A stretch of DNA of 64,000 bases from an uncultured Paracoccaceae bacterium. GTDB taxonomy: Bacteria > Pseudomonadota > Alphaproteobacteria > Rhodobacterales > Rhodobacteraceae. The notes under the pieces are model-generated. The model had not been told where the DNA came from, made no database searches, and was given only the letters and a program-made list of their open reading frames with translations. Below are positions 9,073 to 17,646 of this stretch, one piece after another (the first letter of the stretch is position 1; the number at the start of each line of letters is the position of its first letter). The stretch spans positions 186,001-250,000 of the forward strand of contig CANLDN010000006.1 of the NCBI GenBank assembly GCA_947489445.1, written 5' to 3'. Position numbers and translations under genes: made by a program.

Positions 9073-9753
9073 CTAGGACAAGTCTTCTGACAGGGCCATG
9101 GGGTCCAGAATTTCAATGCGTTGCCGTGATGACTTGATGGCACCGCTTTTGGCAAGTTTGCTGACGGACCGGCTGACCATTTCCCGGTTGGCCCCGATAG
9201 AGCTAGCGATTTCCGCATGGGTCGGGGCGTCCGTAATGACCGCCCCGGCAAACATTTTGTCCTGCTCGGCGGCCAAGCGCAGCAAGTACATCGTGACCCG
9301 CTTTTCCACCGACAGTGTTGTCATTTCCATGTTCCGCTCGGTTAATGTGCGGACCCGTCCGACCAGCACCTGCACGACCCGATCGCGGATCACGGGAACC
9401 TGATCAAAGAGTGCCAGAAAACACTCACGTTTCATGGTTAATATGGAGGCTTCGGTCTTGGCGAATACGGCCAACGACCTTGATGTGCCATCGAATGCGG
9501 CCAATTCCCCAAAATACGCCCCGATGGGGAAACGGGAAAAGACGATCTCGCGCCCCTCGCTGGTCCAGATGACGGCCAGCAACGATCCGGAAAGCAGAAA
9601 GTGGACGTCGTAAGTATTGTCTTCCTGATCAAAGATGGTTTGCCATGCGACCAAATGCTGCTCGTTAACCTGTAGCGGTGTTTTGGACAGCTCGGCTGCC
9701 GTCAGCCCCTCGAATAGCGGCAAGTTATAGTTGAGGAGTTGTTCAGGTGTCAT
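9073..9753 (-). CDS. Crp/Fnr-family transcriptional regulator
   Basis: A 226-residue cyclic-nucleotide-binding regulator. Residues about 15-115 form the cNMP-binding barrel with the phosphate-binding cassette FGELAAFDGTSRSLAV; the Gly-Glu-Leu at 82-84 and Arg92-Ser93 that contact cyclic nucleotide in CRP are present. The C-terminal winged helix includes HAEIASSIGANREMVSRSVSKL, with the RExVSR recognition-helix pattern. I see no Fnr-type cysteine cluster. The ATG at 9753 overlaps the stop of the cyclase gene (ATGA), so receptor and putative second-messenger enzyme are translationally coupled. The frame is open upstream to 9891, but only inside the cyclase gene. Confidence 0.9.
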   Translation of the reverse strand: MTPEQLLNYNLPLFEGLTAAELSKTPLQVNEQHLVAWQTIFDQEDNTYDVHFLLSGSLLAVIWTSEGREIVFSRFPIGAYFGELAAFDGTSRSLAVFAKTEASILTMKRECFLALFDQVPVIRDRVVQVLVGRVRTLTERNMEMTTLSVEKRVTMYLLRLAAEQDKMFAGAVITDAPTHAEIASSIGANREMVSRSVSKLAKSGAIKSSRQRIEILDPMALSEDLS

Positions 9754-12746
9754 GCGATGCCCAAGATGCGTTGCGCGGCGATAACCTCGGTTGGTTGGGC
9801 CTCGGGTGCGAATTCCGCCAAGGCTTCGGCCAGTTCCGCATGGCCAGCCCAGCCGGTGTTGACCTGATCCATACGTGCCCGAATATGCCAAAGGCTGGCG
9901 CGCTGGCGCTGGGCCACTGCGACCGCCTGCGCCAGATACCGCCCGGCGTCATCCACCCGGCCAGAGGTTTGGCAAATCTGAGCGTGTAGCCGCAGCACCT
10001 CCGCGTACCAGCAATGCAGACCGTTTTCTTCGTTTTCCCGCACCGCCATAAGCGAGGTCTGATAGGCCTGATCATGTTGCCCGTGTTTTAACAATGCCAA
10101 TGCATAATGCGCCCTGAAGTAGGGAAGGCCGATATTGGCCCCAATCAGCTCATGCGTCTTGATCACCTGTTCGAAATTCGCAAGACCGTCAGCACTGTCG
10201 CTTTGGCTGGGGTCCATCACATTCAGCCAGGCACCGCCTGTGACTTGCCAGAAAGCGGCTGACTGGTTTTGTGCGGTCTCAAGCCCCTTGGTCAGGCGGG
10301 CGAGGGCGGCGTCCTGCATCCCGGCATAGAACAAAGGCACCGATCCAAATATCTGCGCATAAGGCAGCATGACGGGAATATTGAGCATTTCCTGATGCGC
10401 GTCCGTCTCTGCAATCAGTCCCGGGATCAGGTGGGCGTCGCCGTAGATCGCGCGACCTGCCATGGCGAACATCTGTGATGTGGCAAACACATCGACACCG
10501 TAGCTGGAAATCATTCCACCATGTTTGCTTATGTCGTAGATCGCGCGCAGCTTTGCGAATTCTTCGAACAGTGGTTCAAAGTCGCCGCTATAAAAATGCA
10601 GGCACGACAACACGTTGAGCGAGGCGAGGCGGATTTCGCTGTTGGTATCTTCTTCTGATACGTTATTGGCCGTGTCCAGCAGGAGGTCACTGAACCGGTC
10701 AGAGCTGGCCTTATCCGCCGAAACAATCGCATGTGAAACGCTGCCCATGAAGGCCGGGCCATTCGCGCTGGAGTATTTCTGTTGCGCGGCCGCCAATTTC
10801 TCGACTGCTTCGAACGCTTCTTTCACAAGCGGGGCCATGAAGCCCTGGGTTTGTGTCCGGATCGCACCCAGCGCGGTATAGCAGGCGATTTCCAAGTCAC
10901 TGACATCCACATCTGCAGGCGCTTCGGCACATAGGGAAATGGCCGCGAGCGTATGTGCCTCGGCATCATCAAACGCACCTTGGAACAGCGCCCACTGGGC
11001 GACGGTCAGGTAGTTCTGGATCGCTGGCACATGTTGTTGGGCACGGCTCAAATGGTTGGTCAGCAGGGCTGGGTTACGGCGGACGGCATCGGCATGCTTT
11101 TCATGCAAATGCGCGGCAAGCTGACTGTGATAGTCGATCCGCGTGCGCCGCAGTAACCCCTGATACGCGGCCTGATGCAACAATGCATGCGAGAACGTCC
11201 AATGATCATTTCCATCCTGCTGGATCACGCCGCGGGCGCAGGCTTTGCTCAGGTGCCGTTCGAGCGGCTCGTGATCATCGGCGATGGCGCGCAGCATATC
11301 CAGGTCAAAGCTGCGCCCAATCACAGCGGCGCATTGCAGGACTGGCTTGGAAGGGCCGGTGGCATCAATCTGTTCGGCCAGCAGATCCATCAGCGACCCG
11401 GGAATATGATCGCCACTGTCCCGCCCGGTGATGCTACGCTTGAACAATTGCTCAAGGAACAGGGGCACGCCTGCGGCCCGTTCAATCAGCGACGTACGCT
11501 TGTCGGTTTCAACTTCACCCTGCGACAGCGCGCTTAGCATACCGGCCGCTTCGTCATCGTTCAGGGCATCAAGCGGAATGATGTTGATGGGCAGGTTACC
11601 CAGATATTTGCCGATCTTGGTGTCTTCCCGGCTGGTCATGAGTATTTGGTAGGTGCTCGCCTCATCACTTTTCAGGATGCTGACCAACACGCCAAAACTG
11701 GCGTTATCAAGCCAATGCAGATCTTCAAAAACCAACAACCCGCCGGGTTGGGTGGAGCGGATGGCTTGCCAAATACTGCTTTCGATCAGCGTCTTGAGCG
11801 CGACATTCGTTTGTTCAGCCAACAGCCGCTGCCCTTCTGGCAGACCCAGAACAAGCGCCAGTGCACGATGGGCATCTCCATTAAGATCGTTAAACTGGTT
11901 CTGGATGTCGCTGAATTCAGGCAGGGCGCTGCCCGTCTGACGCATGATCCAGTCACTGAATGGTTGATAGCTTGCCCGAATACGCACGCCGTCCGCGGCA
12001 AAGGTCGACACATTGGATGCGGCCTGGGCGATGTGCAGGCTTAACGCTGTCTTCCCGATCCCGGCCTGCCCGATCACCAGACATGGGGTTTCACTGGTGC
12101 TGATCCGGTCAAGTTCGGCCTGACGCCCAACAAAGAATGATGGTGTCTTGCCAGTGGGTTCGGCCAGTTTGGGGATTGGTTGATAAAGGGTCTGCGCCTC
12201 GGCAAACCCTTTCAATTTCTGATCAGGCTTTTCGGTGACCGCGATCCCGTCGCGCAGCAGACCGCGGGTCGCCTCTGCAATCATCACGGTGCCGGGGGCT
12301 GCCTTTTCCTGAATGCGCTGGGCCAATGTGGTGACCATGCCGGTGGCGCGCGGCAAATTGTCGTTGCCGCCGGTCGCACGCACTGCAACCTCGCCCGTGG
12401 CCACGCCAACGCGCAACTGCATGTCCACACTACCCCGATAACCGGCATTGATGTCGCGCACAGCGGTCATTGCCGCATTCACAGCCTTTGCTGCCGCCAA
12501 TTCATCCGCGCGTTTCAGGCCAAACAAGGCCACGATGCCATCGCCAAGATATTCGGTCACTTCGCCATCATGGGCTTCGACGATGGCGCGGGATTGGGTG
12601 TAGAAGTCTTCCAGCCATTGTTCGAGATCTTCGGCATCAGCCGTGCTGGCAATATCGCTGAAACCGACGACATCGATGAACACCGCTGTAATTTGCTTGC
12701 GTTCGCCGACGCCGCGAACGGCATCCGGCAGATGTGGCCTGTTCAT
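9750..12746 (-). CDS. Class III nucleotide cyclase - AAA ATPase - TPR protein with non-canonical active site
   Basis: A 998-residue soluble signalling protein. Residues 18-190 form a class III cyclase homology domain with both metal-binding Asp residues (D25 in FIDVVGFSD, D69 in EYLGDG). The adenine-specifying Lys is replaced by E65, as in guanylyl cyclases. By hand alignment, the second base-specifying Asp/Cys position is R133 and the transition-state Asn is T140, while the Arg (R144) is kept. Residues about 205-480 are an AAA/STAND ATPase with Walker A GQAGIGKT (K232) and a Walker B-like LLVFEDLHW. The remainder is helical TPR-like sequence. The start has a GGGAGTGACTT ribosome site. It follows the flavoprotein gene by 26 bp and overlaps the Crp gene. 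It could make cAMP, make cGMP, or be inactive. Confidence 0.85.
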   Translation of the reverse strand: MNRPHLPDAVRGVGERKQITAVFIDVVGFSDIASTADAEDLEQWLEDFYTQSRAIVEAHDGEVTEYLGDGIVALFGLKRADELAAAKAVNAAMTAVRDINAGYRGSVDMQLRVGVATGEVAVRATGGNDNLPRATGMVTTLAQRIQEKAAPGTVMIAEATRGLLRDGIAVTEKPDQKLKGFAEAQTLYQPIPKLAEPTGKTPSFFVGRQAELDRISTSETPCLVIGQAGIGKTALSLHIAQAASNVSTFAADGVRIRASYQPFSDWIMRQTGSALPEFSDIQNQFNDLNGDAHRALALVLGLPEGQRLLAEQTNVALKTLIESSIWQAIRSTQPGGLLVFEDLHWLDNASFGVLVSILKSDEASTYQILMTSREDTKIGKYLGNLPINIIPLDALNDDEAAGMLSALSQGEVETDKRTSLIERAAGVPLFLEQLFKRSITGRDSGDHIPGSLMDLLAEQIDATGPSKPVLQCAAVIGRSFDLDMLRAIADDHEPLERHLSKACARGVIQQDGNDHWTFSHALLHQAAYQGLLRRTRIDYHSQLAAHLHEKHADAVRRNPALLTNHLSRAQQHVPAIQNYLTVAQWALFQGAFDDAEAHTLAAISLCAEAPADVDVSDLEIACYTALGAIRTQTQGFMAPLVKEAFEAVEKLAAAQQKYSSANGPAFMGSVSHAIVSADKASSDRFSDLLLDTANNVSEEDTNSEIRLASLNVLSCLHFYSGDFEPLFEEFAKLRAIYDISKHGGMISSYGVDVFATSQMFAMAGRAIYGDAHLIPGLIAETDAHQEMLNIPVMLPYAQIFGSVPLFYAGMQDAALARLTKGLETAQNQSAAFWQVTGGAWLNVMDPSQSDSADGLANFEQVIKTHELIGANIGLPYFRAHYALALLKHGQHDQAYQTSLMAVRENEENGLHCWYAEVLRLHAQICQTSGRVDDAGRYLAQAVAVAQRQRASLWHIRARMDQVNTGWAGHAELAEALAEFAPEAQPTEVIAAQRILGIA

Positions 12747-12772
12747 AAGTCACTCCCAAATCCCGGATGACA

Positions 12773-15733
12773 TTATAAGCGGGTTTTCGCCGCTTCCAAG
12801 CGCGCAATGCGTCCACTGTCAAATGGATTGGACAGGGTCCAACTGGTCCAGATGCGAAACGCGCCGGGTAGCGTGACGTTTGAAGCTGCCGGATCATTTC
12901 TTAACTGCAACGGCTGAGAGATCATTTTGCCTGCCGGAATATTGGCGAGCGCCGCATCCTGAACGTCAATTTCTGCATGTACACCAGCGACATAGGCCGA
13001 AGTCGGGCTGAAATCGAGGTTCGAATATTGCCATCTCCCAAGCTTGTTTTTGGCGACAACAACCTGATTTGCCAATCGGTCAAACGTACCCAAAGCGTCA
13101 TAATCGGTAAACGGGCGGGCGAAATCACGTTGCGCATATTTGGCCGACCAGATGGGAGAACCTTGCGCAGATGCAACAGTGTAGCGATTATTGCCCATGG
13201 TCAGTTTGCCCATGCGCTTGTTATATCCGTACATCCAGACGCCAGCGAGCTGCGCCATCCGGTTGTTCAGGTAGAGATTCGGCAGATAGGCAAACGTTCC
13301 TTCCTGCCCGTCGACCTGCACATAACTGATCGCGATAATCGCCTCGTAGTAATTCCGATATCCCAAAAGCCGTGGCAAAACCGTTGGTCTGACCCCCATC
13401 TGCTGGTTGGCCAGAACAGATACGGGATGGGTCCCTTCCGGTGTGATGCTTTGGGGATGAAGTTTCATGCCCACTGGCAGGCATTTTTCCAATTCCTTTG
13501 CATCGACCGCATGGAAGCTGAAGAATCCGTCAATCTCGCCCACTGCGAACAACGGTGTCAGGGGCCAGTTTGCAGCCTGTGCGTATGGGCTTTGCAATTT
13601 GGCGGCGTCGGTTGGCCCCGCATCCGGGCCGATATCGCCTTCGCCAACGATTTCGATATCGGCACCCGTCAGACCGCGTGCCGCACCAAGCCCGGAAATG
13701 GTCGCGGCTTCGACGCACCCGGCATTGATGCCGCACCTTGTCCAGTCACCTGCGATAAACAGGTTTTCAAAACCCGTCCCGTCGGGCGGCAGTCGATATT
13801 GTACCGAATTGGGCACTGACAGCACATACCGTTCAGAGCCATAGAAATTCTGTCGGAAATACTGGGCCTTAAACTTTGCAGGTCCGGTTGTGGCCCCTTC
13901 CGCGTGCAACAACGACATATCAAACTTGTCGCCCTTCTTGGCCTTTGGCCAAAGTTTGGTCAGCCATTTGTCGGCCCATTCTTTGACGCTGTCCTCAAAT
14001 GGGTCCGGGTCAACGCCTGCGTCATGGGCCGGGCTACAGAAATAGGCGATAGATTTCGGGCCGGGGTCTTTCCAGTCTTCGCGGTCGATCAGGTCGGACA
14101 TATCCGCCCAAGTATCCAAAGGTTCCTGAAAGCTGGTGATCACAGTTTTGAGGTCTTTTGGGATGTCGCCGATATTGTGTTTGGCAACCAGATCGTTCCA
14201 ACCCATTTCTTCGGCAGTCTTGTCGACCCAAAACTGAGCCGCATGGGTGGCGACGGTCTTGACCCGATACATCATGGCTTTCCAACGGTTGCTCGCATCC
14301 ACCAGCTCTGTCGCCATGTAGGGCAGCGACCCCAGCGAAGCGCCCAGGATCAGTTCATCAAAATCAACGCCCCGTTTCAGGCTATAGGCGCGACCGGTGG
14401 GCGGGTCTTTTTCGCATTCGAAATCGATGCCATCCTTTTTATATTTTGCTCCGTCTTTGAGTTGATCCCACAACGGCTCTGACGGCCAGCAGGGCAGGTC
14501 TTTGACGACCACAAACGGGTCATAATCATCGCCTTTTAAGGCGGCCTGCTCCACCATATCGATGCGGTCGATATAGGTTTTTGTATGATCCAGACCCAGA
14601 TGGGTGGCGGCATTGAAGAATTTGAACTTCACCCCGCGGTGTTTGAGGATCTGATAATAAGGGCCAAAGATGGTATCACCCATCCCCGCCATCATCTTGA
14701 AGAAAAGCGATCCCTTATAGGTGAAGGCAAGCCGCAACAGGCCGCGTATGGCGGTGCCTGCGCCAACGCTGCGGTGGTCCGTCACACCGGCGGGATAGCC
14801 AAAGACGTAATCATAGCAACCCCGGAAAACAGCCGAATAAACCGACTCTTTACTCGCACCATAATGGAGCAGCCATTCGCTGATTTCCCAATTATCAATC
14901 GCATCAAAGCCCTGGCGGAACAGCCCATTATCAATTGTGCCGCGGAAAAAGGCGAGCGACAGGCTGATCAGATACGTGATGCGGCGCGCCTCATCCGACA
15001 GGACGCCCTTGGTAAAGGCCTGTTCGTCAAACCAGCATTGCGCGTTATTGGCCATCGCGCCCAAAGTCATTGTCTGGCTATGCGTGTGGTCAAACGGATT
15101 GTCGGAAATCGACTTTGCATAATCACGCAAATGATGGATGGGGGACGTGTTCTTGATATCCAGTTTTTGCGTCTTTAATTGCGGATGAAAGCGCGGCGGC
15201 ATTGTATGGACGCTTTTGGTGCCGGCTTCTTCCATCACGTTTTCAAGAAACTTCGCAATCGTTTCCAGCGCTTCAAGAAAGTAGGAAAACGGCGACGGAA
15301 CCACGCCACCGGTGCCAGGGACTTCGTTATTGGGCTCAAATTCAATCCGCCAGGGGTGAATTTCGACCTTTCCGTCTTTTTCAATCTCTTCGGCCAGCAG
15401 GAAACTATTCAGCCCCGTAAATGCCTTATCCAAGGTGCCCAGCGGCGCGTCGGGGCTGCGCAAGCCGGTTTCGTTTAGCTGATTGTAACAATCCCGCATC
15501 AGCCGAAAGCCGTTTTCGTAGAACCCCGCCCAGATATGTAATCCATGTTCTTCGATGCGGCCTGCATGATCCATATTGCGGCCGCTGGCCCCTTTACCGC
15601 CGAGCCGCCAGCCCAGCTGATAAAGTGTGATGTCGTATTCGTCCTGCCAATTGGGCAATTGTGTAATCGCATAGGCGGATGTAATTGCACCGACACCACC
15701 GCCAATGATGGCGATCTTCTTTTTCTCTGACAT
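12773..15733 (-). CDS. FAD-dependent oxidoreductase (phytoene-desaturase-like) with acetoacetate-decarboxylase-like C-terminus
   Basis: A 986-residue protein with no signal peptide. The N-terminus is a dinucleotide-binding Rossmann motif (IAIIGGGVGAITSAYAITQ) followed by GWRLGGKGASGRN, the layout of amine-oxidase/carotenoid-desaturase flavoproteins. The matching FAD C-terminal motif is near residue 650 (ENLFIAGDWTRCGINAGCVEAA). Residues about 740-986 look like a different fold: YYEAIIAISYVQVDGQEG, AYLPNLYLNNRMAQLAGVWMYGYNKRM. Spacing and pattern recall acetoacetate decarboxylase, where the Schiff-base lysine lies in a GxPKK-type motif; here it reads GYNKR (about 835-839). That homology is inferred by eye. 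The ATG has a GGGGAGTGGTAGGAT site. It leads the operon that continues with the cyclase and Crp genes. Confidence 0.72.
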   Translation of the reverse strand: MSEKKKIAIIGGGVGAITSAYAITQLPNWQDEYDITLYQLGWRLGGKGASGRNMDHAGRIEEHGLHIWAGFYENGFRLMRDCYNQLNETGLRSPDAPLGTLDKAFTGLNSFLLAEEIEKDGKVEIHPWRIEFEPNNEVPGTGGVVPSPFSYFLEALETIAKFLENVMEEAGTKSVHTMPPRFHPQLKTQKLDIKNTSPIHHLRDYAKSISDNPFDHTHSQTMTLGAMANNAQCWFDEQAFTKGVLSDEARRITYLISLSLAFFRGTIDNGLFRQGFDAIDNWEISEWLLHYGASKESVYSAVFRGCYDYVFGYPAGVTDHRSVGAGTAIRGLLRLAFTYKGSLFFKMMAGMGDTIFGPYYQILKHRGVKFKFFNAATHLGLDHTKTYIDRIDMVEQAALKGDDYDPFVVVKDLPCWPSEPLWDQLKDGAKYKKDGIDFECEKDPPTGRAYSLKRGVDFDELILGASLGSLPYMATELVDASNRWKAMMYRVKTVATHAAQFWVDKTAEEMGWNDLVAKHNIGDIPKDLKTVITSFQEPLDTWADMSDLIDREDWKDPGPKSIAYFCSPAHDAGVDPDPFEDSVKEWADKWLTKLWPKAKKGDKFDMSLLHAEGATTGPAKFKAQYFRQNFYGSERYVLSVPNSVQYRLPPDGTGFENLFIAGDWTRCGINAGCVEAATISGLGAARGLTGADIEIVGEGDIGPDAGPTDAAKLQSPYAQAANWPLTPLFAVGEIDGFFSFHAVDAKELEKCLPVGMKLHPQSITPEGTHPVSVLANQQMGVRPTVLPRLLGYRNYYEAIIAISYVQVDGQEGTFAYLPNLYLNNRMAQLAGVWMYGYNKRMGKLTMGNNRYTVASAQGSPIWSAKYAQRDFARPFTDYDALGTFDRLANQVVVAKNKLGRWQYSNLDFSPTSAYVAGVHAEIDVQDAALANIPAGKMISQPLQLRNDPAASNVTLPGAFRIWTSWTLSNPFDSGRIARLEAAKTRL

Positions 15734-15812
15734 ATCCTACCACTCCCCGATTGATAAAAGTACCCGGCGCGATTTGTTTCCCCACCTGAAACGTCCGGTA
15801 TCGCGTCACCAT

Positions 15813-15832
15813 TGCCAAGGTTTTCCTTGGCA
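15813..15832. promoter_or_regulatory. Perfect 8-bp hairpin upstream of the flavoprotein gene
   Basis: TGCCAAGG-TTTT-CCTTGGCA forms a perfect stem-loop 80 bp before the flavoprotein start, in its likely leader or promoter. About 20 bp further out (15851-15876) a direct repeat of TTGACGT occurs. Either could be an operator; the role is inference. Confidence 0.4.
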
Positions 15833-15892
15833 TCTCGCCTGCATCGTTACGAATTGACGTTAATGTTGACGTAACGGCAACACATGCAAAAG

Positions 15893-15925
15893 CAGGCCGC
15901 AAACCCTTTGCGGATTTGCGGCCTG
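15893..15925 (-). terminator. Probable terminator after the 327-residue gene
   Basis: CAGGCCGCAAA and TTTGCGGCCTG form a perfect 11-bp stem with an 11-base loop. Read on the minus strand, the stem is followed by CTTTTGC. It begins 25 bp after the stop codon at 15950. The T-tract is short, so efficiency is uncertain. Confidence 0.6.
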
Positions 15926-15949
15926 TCATTGCACGAGTTCGGAATTGGA

Positions 15950-16933
15950 TCAGCTCCCGACGAAGTCGCAAAACCATGGTGCGGCAACACCGACCGATAG
16001 GACAGGGGCTGCGTTTTGGCGCGCCGTCATGCCGATCTTGCCATGGTGTGTCTGGCCGATTGGTGCGGGCGGCTGATTGTCAGCAAGCGCAGCATATCCG
16101 GTCAGCGCATGACCACCACAGGCCTTGATGCGTCGACTGATCGCCGCATCCGTGCCGAACAGATCCCTTGACGAGAAATAGAGCGTCAGTTGTGGCGGTG
16201 TCTCGTCGCCTGTCATGGTGTAGCTGAACCCCAGCTTGCTGGTCGGCAGCGCCATGCTTGGCATGCCTTCGGTCAGCCCGTCAATCGACAGCGACAACAC
16301 ATCTGCGGACACCTGTGCGGGTTCAGCTAACGCGGGAAGAACACTGCGCATGACATTATGCGCCTCGCAATAGATGGTGACCTGACCAGTGCGGCCATCA
16401 TATCCCAGCATCGTCGCATGCGCGTCGCCACCAAGTTCGTCCAGAACCGCGCTGAATGGGGCAGGTGACATCAGTGTCGACAAATCAGCCGCATCAGCAG
16501 GCAGTTCCGCATAAAGCATCGTATCAAGGCGTGTGCCCGCCTGCCGTAGACCAAGCCAGGCACCATAGCGCAGATCAGCGGTCCCTTGAGCCGCGCTGAT
16601 CACATCGCGCAAGGCAGCTGTCGGTGCCGTGCCGCCAAGATCCGCTATGATCTTACAAACCTGGGCGACCCGCCGGGTGCGATCAGCCCCGGGATCACCC
16701 ACTTCGGTGGTCAGTTGCAATGCGGTCTGCGTAGCAGAAAACGCCATTTCGACGGGGGCGCCTGTGTCCGTGAGTGTGCTTGGCTTCCAGTCAGCCCAAC
16801 CGCCTGGGTCCATCACGCCGATATTGTGCAGCGCACGCTCCAGCGCTTCGCCCGGCTGACCTTGACGGCGCAAATACCAGCACCAGTCCAGATCACTGCG
16901 GGATGGAATAGCAGGGGCGAAATTGAACATCAT
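15950..16933 (-). CDS. Uncharacterised 327-residue protein
   Basis: I do not recognise this protein with confidence. It has no signal peptide or membrane helix. The start is one of two adjacent ATGs (16933 or 16930) behind a GAGAGG ribosome site; the frame continues upstream but without coding character. Visible features are GAPVEMAFSATQ followed by LQLTTEVGDPG in the first third, MLGYDGRTGQVTIYCEAH in the middle, and KLGFSYTMTGDETPPQLTLYF near the end. This alternation of beta strands is loosely reminiscent of ABBA-fold aromatic prenyltransferases, but I could not identify catalytic residues, so treat that as a hint only. It lies between the tail-collar gene and the flavoprotein operon on the same strand. 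Confidence 0.6.
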   Translation of the reverse strand: MMFNFAPAIPSRSDLDWCWYLRRQGQPGEALERALHNIGVMDPGGWADWKPSTLTDTGAPVEMAFSATQTALQLTTEVGDPGADRTRRVAQVCKIIADLGGTAPTAALRDVISAAQGTADLRYGAWLGLRQAGTRLDTMLYAELPADAADLSTLMSPAPFSAVLDELGGDAHATMLGYDGRTGQVTIYCEAHNVMRSVLPALAEPAQVSADVLSLSIDGLTEGMPSMALPTSKLGFSYTMTGDETPPQLTLYFSSRDLFGTDAAISRRIKACGGHALTGYAALADNQPPAPIGQTHHGKIGMTARQNAAPVLSVGVAAPWFCDFVGS

Positions 16934-17121
16934 AAACCTCTCGACTGTGGTGTGACATCGCATTGATGGCGCTGGCATTGATGAACAAGGCGCCAGCCGT
17001 TCCGTTCTAGCCAGAGCAACCGCCCTTGTTTGTGCGTTTCGACACACAAGCCCGTTCAGATCATAATAAAGGCAAGGCAATACGCATCGCTGGTGCGTAG
17101 TCGTCATATAAGGCGATGGGG

Positions 17122-17646
17122 TCAGTTGCGTGACGGGAACGTGCCCTCCAACGCGATGATGTAATTGATGCAAAGGCTTGGCTGCATGTTGTCATGCGCC
17201 GCCCCGCCGCCATTCATCCCTGTTGTCTTGTGGCAAAGGGGGCCGGTGCCGGTCTGCGCATCGGGTTCCGTTCCAATTACAAGGGCATCAGCCCGACCGA
17301 TTGCGTCATTGGTTATGGGGATGTCTTCCAACGGGGGCCCGGTGATCAGCAGGTCATGCTGATGTTCAGGCAATTGTGCTGCGCTCAATACCACAGTTTC
17401 CGCGCCGATTTTCTGGCCAATGCTGCGCGGCGTCAGCCCATCCCCGTGCCCTGCATGTACCGGCACGCGCCCTCGCAGGTCGGGCAGCCCGAATTTGTGA
17501 TGTCCATCACCACCATAGGTCGTGCCCAGTATCGCGAACAGCGCCTCATTGCTTTCAATATCCAGCAGTTGCCCATCGCAAAAGGCCCACCCGCGCGGCG
17601 CAAAATTTCCGCCGAAAAGCATGATCTGCCCGACCAGTGGTTCCAT
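17122..17646 (-). CDS. Phage tail collar / microcystin-dependent-protein family
   Basis: A 174-residue protein that opens with the signature of the tail-collar family: VGQIMLFGGNFAPRGWAFCDGQLL, then NEALFAILGTTYGGDG, FGLPDLRGRVPVH and a C-terminal MQPSLCINYIIAL. Bacterial members are often called Mdp proteins and occur outside prophages, sometimes near secondary-metabolism or contractile-injection genes; their biochemical role is poorly known. The ATG at 17646 follows a CAGGAGCAGGC site. No other phage structural gene lies nearby, so this is not a prophage remnant. It is the first gene of the minus-strand block that runs into the unknown 327-residue gene and the flavoprotein/cyclase operon. 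Confidence 0.85.
   Translation of the reverse strand: MEPLVGQIMLFGGNFAPRGWAFCDGQLLDIESNEALFAILGTTYGGDGHHKFGLPDLRGRVPVHAGHGDGLTPRSIGQKIGAETVVLSAAQLPEHQHDLLITGPPLEDIPITNDAIGRADALVIGTEPDAQTGTGPLCHKTTGMNGGGAAHDNMQPSLCINYIIALEGTFPSRN

Noticed and set aside
17122..17646. Prophage remnant suggested by the tail-collar gene
   Set aside because: No other capsid, tail, lysis or integrase genes are nearby. The family is also found as stand-alone bacterial genes.
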